Origin: UMGS1851 sp900555605
GTDB taxonomy: Bacteria > Bacillota > Clostridia > UBA1212 > UBA1255
Assembly (NCBI GenBank): GCA_902472555.1
Contig: CABROF010000043.1
Location: forward strand, 1-18,595
Direction of reading: 5' to 3'
DNA length: 18,595 nt
In this document: piece by piece, positions 13,552 through 18,595 of the stretch
Numbering within the stretch: the stretch's first letter is position 1
Layout of the letters: every line of letters starts with the position of its first letter
Notes under the pieces: generated by a model
Database searches by the model: none
What the model saw: the letters and a program-made list of their open reading frames with translations, nothing else
What the model was told of the DNA's origin: nothing
Made by a program: the position numbers and the translations under genes

Positions 13552-14322
13552 CTATTGACCGCACTGCATGCCTTGATTGTCAATTCTGTAGTGATCTTTA
13601 TAAATTAATTCAGAAATTTTAACGAAGCGATAGCCCTCGCCCTGCAAATGCGAAATAATTTCCGGCAGCACGGATACCGTATGCTTCGTATCATTATGAA
13701 ATAGTAAAATGCTCCCGGAGGTGGTTCGGCCCGTTACTCTGCTGATAATGTCAGACGCCGTCATGTCATCCCTCCAGTCAATAGAATCCACGGACCACTT
13801 GATGGCATACATGCCCTTCGATTCCACCAGGTCCAGCAGCGTATCCGTATGATCTCCGGACGGCGCCCGGTACAGATTCGGACGAATCCCCAGAATAGAC
13901 TCCACGGCATCATTGCATTTATCAATCTCCTCGCCGAGCTGCTTGGCAGTGCTTTTTGACGGGAGCTTATGAGAATAAGAATGATTTCCGATTTCATGTC
14001 CCCGTTCATAGATCTGTTTCAGCATCTCAGGATTCTTTTCGGCCCATACGCCTAAAACAAAAAAGGTAGCCTGAATCTCCGCACGATCTAAGATATCTAA
14101 AATCTCGGGAATATCCTCCGCGCCCCATGCACAATTAATGGTCAGTCCGACACGCATGGTATCGTCATCCGTACAATATATCGGTAATTTGGGCGCAACT
14201 GCGTTTACTGCCTCTCCGTACTGCCTGCTCAGGGAGCCCAGCGTATAAATCGCCATTACCGCTACCACCGCAATCACAGCCGTCAGAATATATTTTCCAT
14301 GTCTTATGTAATGAATTTTCAT
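13552..14322 (-). CDS. Membrane-anchored NodB-type polysaccharide deacetylase, catalytic Asp replaced
   Basis: 256 residues from ATG 14322 (MKIHYIRHGK); GGAGG lies 12 nt upstream. An ATG at 14433 would add 37 residues without a good ribosome site. One membrane helix (about 10-30) puts the enzyme domain outside. NodB motifs in order: VGLTINCAWGAEDIPEILD (motif 1, 58-76), HEIGNHSYSH (H114, H118 metal ligands), YRAPSGDH (151-158), KWSVDSIDW (175-183), ILLFHND (H209). In active family members motif 1 carries the catalytic Asp (TFDDG, or TFDAAWG in PdaB/YlxY-like sporulation enzymes). Here that place is Asn63. The rest is intact, so it belongs to the PdaB/YlxY-like branch but may be inactive or use a changed mechanism. 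Likely substrate: peptidoglycan or another wall polymer. Confidence 0.88.
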   Translation of the reverse strand: MKIHYIRHGKYILTAVIAVVAVMAIYTLGSLSRQYGEAVNAVAPKLPIYCTDDDTMRVGLTINCAWGAEDIPEILDILDRAEIQATFFVLGVWAEKNPEMLKQIYERGHEIGNHSYSHKLPSKSTAKQLGEEIDKCNDAVESILGIRPNLYRAPSGDHTDTLLDLVESKGMYAIKWSVDSIDWRDDMTASDIISRVTGRTTSGSILLFHNDTKHTVSVLPEIISHLQGEGYRFVKISELIYKDHYRIDNQGMQCGQ

Positions 14323-14479
14323 CCCGGATTTCAACCTCCATTTGTGCGGGCCGCGCATGAATTTGTTAAGAAATGATACACTATACAATACGCCGGACCG
14401 CGGTTTCTTATGCCTTTTCTTCCATGCAATCAATAAATATTTGCTACAATGCCGTTAAACATTTGCCACAAACCGTGGT

Positions 14480-14485
14480 TATAAT
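14480..14485 (+). promoter_or_regulatory. Possible -10 of the HtrA-type protease gene
   Basis: TATAAT 34 nt before the ATG; the -35 region is not consensus. A second option is the extended -10 TGCTACAAT ending at about 14450. The gap from 14323 to 14518 also must hold the divergent deacetylase promoter, which I could not place. Confidence 0.35.
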
Positions 14486-14518
14486 CAAGCATGTAAATAG
14501 ATCTTGGAGGTGCTGAAC

Positions 14519-15946
14519 ATGGATGATAACTATAAAGCGGTCATTCTGGAACCTACAGCGAGCAATGCTGGCGGTGCCTGCGGAAACAATCCGCACTATG
14601 AGACGCCGTATCAGACCACTGCTCCTTATTATACGGACAATCATATGCAGATACCCGGAAGCGGCAGTCCATACAGCCCGCAGCAGAATCAGAAAAAGGC
14701 AAAAAGGCAGAGGCAGAGCGGCAGAGCCGGTGTCAGCGTCGTCGCAGTCGTGCTTTTATGTTTTTTGAGTAGTGTTGTCGGCGGCGGCATTCTGATGGGC
14801 GGATATTTTGCGTTCTTTGCAGATACGGACCAAACGCCCTATTATGAAAATGGCGGCAGTACCCTGAACAGCGGCAAGGAAAATTCCGGTACGCCCCTGA
14901 GCACGGAGACACAGACACAGACGCAGACACAGATTAACGTGGAAAATGTTACATCTCCCGCCACTGCGGTGGCCAAGAAGGTGCTTCCTTCCATTACAGG
15001 CATTCGTGTCACAACACAGCAAAGCTATACGGACTGGTGGTACGGTACCCGGACAAAGGAGGTTACCGGCGAAGGCTCCGGAATCATTTATACGGCGGAC
15101 GGATACATTCTCACAAACTACCACGTGATTGAGGCAATTCTTTCCTCTTCCGGCGAAGTAAATCCCACGGCAAAAGTGGAAGTGTATTTATACGAAGATG
15201 CGCAGACCGCTGTTCCTGCCGCACTGGTGGGCTATGATATCAGTGCGGATCTGGCAGTGCTCAAAGTCGACAAATCCGGTTTAACGCCGATTGAGATCGG
15301 TAATTCCAACGAGATTTCTGTCGGCGACATTGCCATTGCATTGGGCAATCCCGGCGGACTGGATTTTATGGGATCCGTAAGCCAGGGAATCATCAGCGGA
15401 CTAAACAGAACGATTCAGCTGGAAAACACTTATAAAAATATCAAACTGATCCAGACCGATGCTGCGATTAATCCGGGAAATTCCGGCGGCGCGCTGACGG
15501 ATATCAACGGAAAGCTGATCGGCGTGAACAGTGTCAAGTTGGTAGAAAGCGGCTATGAAGGGATGGGCTTTGCAATTCCGGTAAACGATGTTGTCAGTAT
15601 CTGTGACGATATTATAAAAAACGGAAATAAAAATATTTATCTCGGGCTGGAGTTTGATACGCAGCATTCGGCAGAAGATCTGGAGCAGCTGCATTATCCC
15701 GGCGGTCTGATCGTGTCTGAGGTTGTTTCCGGCGGTCCTGCAGACCAGGCAGGCTTTGCAGTAGACGATATTATCGTTTCCTTCAACGGAATGGAGACCA
15801 GAACTGTCTCTGATTTGGGAAAAGCAAAAAATCAATGCGCCCCGGGAGATACAGTCACAGTCCGTGTATACCGGCTGAACACATGGAATGCAATGACCAG
15901 AAGATGGTCCGGCGATTATCTGGATCTGACGATTACCTTAGGGTAA
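14519..15946 (+). CDS. HtrA/DegP-type membrane serine protease (trypsin-like plus PDZ)
   Basis: 475 residues from ATG 14519; GGAGG is 8 nt upstream, and an in-frame TTG at 14504 lies on that site. The N-terminal cytoplasmic tail (about 1-65) is rich in Tyr, Pro and Gln. One membrane helix follows (about 70-102). An extracellular linker with a TQTQTQTQ run comes next. The S1C protease domain has the triad H202 (ILTNYHVIE), D244 (SADLAVLKV) and S322 (NPGNSGGAL). The PDZ domain (about 375-475) starts YLGLEF and has GGLIVSEVVSGGPADQAGF and DIIVSFNG. This is the Gram-positive HtrA/YkdA layout, which degrades misfolded proteins at the outer face of the membrane. It is divergent from the deacetylase gene and followed by its own terminator. 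Confidence 0.95.
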   Translation: MDDNYKAVILEPTASNAGGACGNNPHYETPYQTTAPYYTDNHMQIPGSGSPYSPQQNQKKAKRQRQSGRAGVSVVAVVLLCFLSSVVGGGILMGGYFAFFADTDQTPYYENGGSTLNSGKENSGTPLSTETQTQTQTQINVENVTSPATAVAKKVLPSITGIRVTTQQSYTDWWYGTRTKEVTGEGSGIIYTADGYILTNYHVIEAILSSSGEVNPTAKVEVYLYEDAQTAVPAALVGYDISADLAVLKVDKSGLTPIEIGNSNEISVGDIAIALGNPGGLDFMGSVSQGIISGLNRTIQLENTYKNIKLIQTDAAINPGNSGGALTDINGKLIGVNSVKLVESGYEGMGFAIPVNDVVSICDDIIKNGNKNIYLGLEFDTQHSAEDLEQLHYPGGLIVSEVVSGGPADQAGFAVDDIIVSFNGMETRTVSDLGKAKNQCAPGDTVTVRVYRLNTWNAMTRRWSGDYLDLTITLG

Positions 15947-16007
15947 TGCAGGAGGAAAATCGCACGCTTAATTTGATCACCGGTTTTATATAAATCTCTC
16001 CCTCATA

Positions 16008-16051
16008 AAGGGACGTCCTGCACCGATCCGAATCGGCGCGGGACGTCCCTT
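16008..16051 (+). terminator. Terminator of the HtrA-type gene
   Basis: AAGGGACGTCC (16008-16018) and GGACGTCCCTT (16041-16051) form a perfect 11-bp stem. The loop can fold again (CCGAT/ATCGG). CCCCTTTTCTTTT follows on the plus strand. It can also end minus-strand transcription from the stress-protein gene. Confidence 0.85.
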
Positions 16052-16225
16052 CCCCTTTTCTTTTGAAAATTTTCTGTTTCTTATTCCCGGGACCGATACG
16101 CGGCCCGATAAATTTCATCCTGATACGTCTGAAACACCTTCCATGCAATCGGCCGGCTGCAGTAAGATCTGGGGCTTCCAGTCCGCGGCACAGCATCCAG
16201 CCTCCAGGTGCCTTCTGTTCTTTTT

Positions 16226-16666
16226 CTAAAGCGCAGCCTGCTGCATACCGGCAATTTTAACCGCATTTCCGTTTAAATCAACTGTATACACAGGGATTGA
16301 CGGATCAATGTTTCGGATCTGCTCCAAAAATGCGCTGCGGCTCACATCACCCGGAATCCCTGTCACCATCAGCTTCGGCTTTACATCCAGAATCGTTTTT
16401 GCCGCCGCCTCTATTTTGTTGTCCGCATATATTACAGTCAGCTCTGCACCGACTTGTCTGGAGGAGTTATGTAATTGCTCCAAGTCATTCACTTTTGTTT
16501 CCCAATCGTTGCGTATACGATCTTGAATACTGATAATCATCAGCTCCAGCCCATTTTCATCCGCCAAACGGCGGCCGGCCTTTGCAATATTTTCAGATGC
16601 GTACGGATTCGTTACCCATACAAGGACCACCTTTTCAGCAGTTCTGCCCTTCGCTTGTTCTACCAA
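16226..16666 (-). CDS. Universal-stress-protein (UspA) domain protein, KdpD-like
   Basis: 146 residues from TTG 16666 (VEQAKGRTAEKVVLVWVTNPY...). This start is chosen because AGGAG lies 10 nt upstream and because a good promoter with its -10 at 16721-16716 sits inside the longer frame that opens at ATG 16744. The fold reads as a UspA alpha/beta domain: a first strand EKVVLVWVTN, PYASENIAKAGRRLADENGL, then LELMIISI, VGAELTVIYA and KLMVTGIPG. It is like the Usp segment of KdpD sensor kinases, here free-standing. Such domains bind nucleotides or signal molecules, but the role here is not known. It stands alone between the HtrA terminator and the divergent trmB gene. Confidence 0.75.
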   Translation of the reverse strand: MVEQAKGRTAEKVVLVWVTNPYASENIAKAGRRLADENGLELMIISIQDRIRNDWETKVNDLEQLHNSSRQVGAELTVIYADNKIEAAAKTILDVKPKLMVTGIPGDVSRSAFLEQIRNIDPSIPVYTVDLNGNAVKIAGMQQAAL

Positions 16667-16715
16667 TACTGATCCGCTCCTATTCTCAATGCAATCGTAA
16701 AGTTTGATTGTTTTT

Positions 16716-16744
16716 ATTATACCACCGGCCGTTGTTCTCCGCAA
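16716..16744 (-). promoter_or_regulatory. Promoter of the Usp-domain gene
   Basis: On the minus strand TTGCGG (16744-16739), 17 bp, TATAAT (16721-16716). A start near 16709 leaves a leader of about 43 nt before the TTG start, ruling out the upstream ATG start for transcripts from this promoter. Confidence 0.7.
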
Positions 16745-16795
16745 GGTGCATTCCCCTCAGCGCTCCGGCAATCCGCCGGCGGCGATACGTTTATT

Positions 16796-16824
16796 TTGCA
16801 AGACAGCCGCCTCCGTGCTATAAT
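16796..16824 (+). promoter_or_regulatory. Promoter of trmB
   Basis: TTGCAA (16796-16801), 17 bp, TATAAT (16819-16824) with an extended -10 TGC. The leader is about 32 nt with AAGGCAGGA before the ATG at 16863. Confidence 0.75.
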
Positions 16825-16862
16825 AATGCGTCAAAATTTATCAGAAGGCAGGATTTACAAAT

Positions 16863-17555
16863 ATGCGGCTGCGTGCAAAAAAACATCTGGAAGACAGGTA
16901 TCAGGCTTGTGCTGATTTGGTCATTGATCCGCCAGGACGGCTTCGGGGCGCCTGGTCCCGCGGGAAACCGCTCCATCTCGAAATCGGCTGCGGAAAAGGC
17001 GCGTTTATTCTCGGAATGGCACAGAAAAATCCGGATATTGATTTTATTGCCATGGAACGTGTAAAAAACGTAATTATCTCGGCCATGGAAAAAGTCCGCC
17101 AGGCAGAACTCGGAAACGTACGATTTCTCTGCTGCGGCGCCGAGCTGCTTTCCGAAATCTTTGCGCCGGGCGAAATACAGCGGATCTATTTAAATTTCAG
17201 CGATCCGTGGCCGAAAAAGGGACATGCCAAGCATCGGCTGACCCATCCGAATTTTTTGCGGCTCTATCAGACAATCCTGTCACCCCGAGGAAAAATTTGG
17301 CAGAAAACCGACAATCTTGCCCTATTTGAATTTTCGCTGCAGAGCTATCGGGACATGAACTGTCTGCTGGAGCAATTATCCTATGATCTGCATGACAGCG
17401 ATTTTCCAGACAATGTCGTAACAGAGTATGAAAAGCGGTTCTCTGACCTCGGGCAGCCGATTTATCGGGTCGAAGCCTCCTTCCCGGCGCCGTCAGAGAC
17501 GCCGGAGCCAACAGATACTGCATCCTTTTCAGGCGACAGCAGCGCTTTGATATAA
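16863..17555 (+). CDS. trmB: tRNA (guanine-N7)-methyltransferase TrmB
   Basis: 230 residues starting MRLRAKKHLEDRYQAC. It uses S-adenosylmethionine to methylate G46 in the variable loop of tRNAs. The SAM-binding motif is LHLEIGCGKGAF (about 38-48). DFIAMERVKNVI gives the ribose-binding acid. YLNFSDPWPKKGHAKHRLTH (about 109-128) is the family signature for the tRNA-binding and catalytic loop. WQKTDN and the end motif TEYEKRFSDLGQPIYRVEA are also present. The usual protein stops about there; this one has some 28 extra residues rich in Pro, Ser and Thr (APSETPEPTD...). That tail overlaps the 3' end of the convergent lipase gene by 94 bp. Confidence 0.96.
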   Translation: MRLRAKKHLEDRYQACADLVIDPPGRLRGAWSRGKPLHLEIGCGKGAFILGMAQKNPDIDFIAMERVKNVIISAMEKVRQAELGNVRFLCCGAELLSEIFAPGEIQRIYLNFSDPWPKKGHAKHRLTHPNFLRLYQTILSPRGKIWQKTDNLALFEFSLQSYRDMNCLLEQLSYDLHDSDFPDNVVTEYEKRFSDLGQPIYRVEASFPAPSETPEPTDTASFSGDSSALI

Positions 17556-18553
17556 GAAAGACACGCCGGATCGTCAACCAAGCCGGTGTGGGACGCAGAA
17601 AAGGTTTTCGTCTCTTCTGAAAAAAGGATATCTGCTCTTGCGCTTCGGAAGGTCACGGTTCCGTCCCCGTCCGTATATTCCAGATAGCCGGACATAGCAG
17701 AATCACCGCCGGCCGTATCGGTACGGTTTGGACCGCGAACAGTGCCTACCGTGCCGTCGTAATCTAATGTAGGAATGTCCACGCCGGCAATATTGTAATG
17801 ACGAACGGTCCGCCAGATTGCAGACAGCTGCCCTGCTAAAGCCTTTTTCAGCGCATAAGCCTGCCGCGCCGCCGGATTGGCCATATCCGTCAACGTTCCA
17901 TCCTTTACAAATCCCAGACGTTCATAAGCGGAAAAAGGCATCAGAGAATACACGGAAGCATAATTGTCCGACAGGCCGCAAACCTGATTTTTGACCATAT
18001 GCGCCGCCGAATAAATGATACTTTTCAGGGACAGCAGTTCATCGCCAAAATACCGGTCCATCAGGTTCTCGGAATCCACACAGCCATCGATTACCTGGGC
18101 CGCGTATTCCGACCCGAGAAACGGCGTCCCCACAGTTACCGCAATATCCACCAAGGGGGCGGTTTTCTGCTGCAGACAGTCTTTCAGATAGCAAGACAAT
18201 ACAATTCCGCCCATGCTGTGCGCAACCACGTTGACACGATCAACGCCCCGGGCTTTACAGACCGATTCAATATATGCTTTCAGCATTTTGCCGTTTTCTT
18301 CATTATCCAGGCGCCAGTCATAGCCGAAGAAAAATACGTTGTTCTCCCCCGCAGTCTCTGCCGCTGCCGCACACAATTCCCGATAGGTATCCAACGTACC
18401 GATGTGATAGCGATCATCAGCAAAGGCCTTTCCTACCGGACTCATTTGATAAGGAATCACCTTGTAAACCGACGACAGGTCTGCCTCAAGCCGCAGAACA
18501 GCGGAATTGCGGGTCAGCTGCGTCGTAAGCGTCACAATATCTGACAGCGGCAT
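17462..18553 (-). CDS. LCAT-like lipase/acyltransferase, 5' end missing or broken
   Basis: The visible frame gives 363 residues from ATG 18553, but that ATG is probably not the true start: no Shine-Dalgarno precedes it, and in-frame codons before it read WPPVNLNLIRSD behind a TGA at about 18592-18590. An alpha/beta-hydrolase fold is clear: FFFGYDWRLDN (74-84), AHSMGG with nucleophile S113, VGTPFLGSEY, GDGTV with D297, and SHTGLV with H322. This is the LCAT/phospholipid:acyl-transferase group. The early 'PGIMGS' oxyanion segment expected before the WPP motif is missing, being upstream of the window or lost by a frameshift. Likely an esterase or lipase acting on lipids; export cannot be judged without the N-terminus. 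The last 94 bp overlap trmB tail to tail. Confidence 0.75.
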   Translation of the reverse strand: MPLSDIVTLTTQLTRNSAVLRLEADLSSVYKVIPYQMSPVGKAFADDRYHIGTLDTYRELCAAAAETAGENNVFFFGYDWRLDNEENGKMLKAYIESVCKARGVDRVNVVAHSMGGIVLSCYLKDCLQQKTAPLVDIAVTVGTPFLGSEYAAQVIDGCVDSENLMDRYFGDELLSLKSIIYSAAHMVKNQVCGLSDNYASVYSLMPFSAYERLGFVKDGTLTDMANPAARQAYALKKALAGQLSAIWRTVRHYNIAGVDIPTLDYDGTVGTVRGPNRTDTAGGDSAMSGYLEYTDGDGTVTFRSARADILFSEETKTFSASHTGLVDDPACLSYIKALLSPEKDAVSVGSGVSDGAGKEASTR

Positions 18554-18595
18554 ATCGGAACGGATCAGGTTTAGATTTACAGGCGGCCATCAGAC

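Noticed and set aside
14323..14433. 37-residue N-terminal extension of the deacetylase
   Set aside because: It has no Shine-Dalgarno at ATG 14433, is highly basic, and places the membrane helix unusually far in; the later ATG fits better.
14900..14940. CAGACACAGACGCAGACACAG run as a possible regulatory repeat
   Set aside because: It simply encodes the TQTQTQTQ linker of the HtrA-type protease.
15933..16196. 87-codon minus-strand frame with GGAGG before its ATG
   Set aside because: It runs through the HtrA terminator and into the HtrA 3' end, has an Arg/Lys/Ser-rich composition without domain character, and the Shine-Dalgarno match is likely chance.
16667..16744. Longer N-terminus of the Usp-domain protein from ATG 16744
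   Set aside because: A strong sigma-A promoter lies inside this stretch and the TTG at 16666 has a Shine-Dalgarno, while the ATG has none.
1..18595. CRISPR array, tRNA/rRNA genes, insertion sequences or prophage genes
   Set aside because: No regularly spaced repeats, cloverleaf-type sequence, transposase motifs or phage structural genes were seen by eye.

Overview
The window reads as a chromosomal segment of a Gram-positive, Clostridia-type Firmicute. This rests on strong GGAGG ribosome binding sites, sigma-A promoters of TTG...17 bp...TATAAT form (often with an extended -10 TGn), surface proteins with Thr/Pro stalks and a C-terminal membrane anchor, and the gene families present. The genus cannot be told. 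No rRNA, tRNA, CRISPR array, transposase or phage gene was seen.

Left half (about 1-11,440): a glycan-utilisation island with two AraC-type regulators and no visible transporter. The first regulator (2091-3179) sits between two outward-facing units. Leftward are a secreted, membrane-anchored protein with two carbohydrate-binding-like domains (693-1892) and a protein cut by the window edge (1-611). Rightward are a membrane-anchored GH99-like TIM-barrel protein (3283-4818) and a surface lectin-like protein (4872-6089). A near-identical 26-bp element lies on each side of the regulator gene in inverted orientation (2009-2034 and 3181-3206). Each copy is followed, after exactly 25 bp, by the same extended -10 motif, GGTTTGCTATG. 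The regulator therefore probably activates both flanking units. The left copy also covers the -35 of the regulator's own promoter. The second regulator (10499-11440) heads a leftward run with an intracellular GH78 alpha-L-rhamnosidase-like enzyme (8073-10397) and an exported GH99-like lipoprotein (6224-8044). The two halves converge on a perfect 12-bp inverted repeat at 6132-6182. A plausible model is that surface proteins bind and trim a glycan and the GH78 enzyme finishes oligosaccharides inside the cell, with import by transporters encoded elsewhere. The substrate cannot be read from sequence.

Right half (about 11,535-18,595): mostly cell-maintenance genes. They are a sigma-70 factor lacking region 1.1, a two-OB-fold single-strand-DNA-binding-like protein, a membrane-bound NodB-type deacetylase with an altered first catalytic motif, an HtrA-type serine protease, a universal-stress-protein domain, TrmB (tRNA m7G46 methyltransferase) and an LCAT-like lipase cut or damaged at its 5' end. 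The sigma gene has a structured leader with a 31-codon reading frame that has its own Shine-Dalgarno and ends 16 nt before the sigma start.

The strongest candidates for something undescribed are the AraC-centred mirror-image regulon with its family of surface glycan proteins, and the leader ORF with nested hairpins ahead of the sigma gene.
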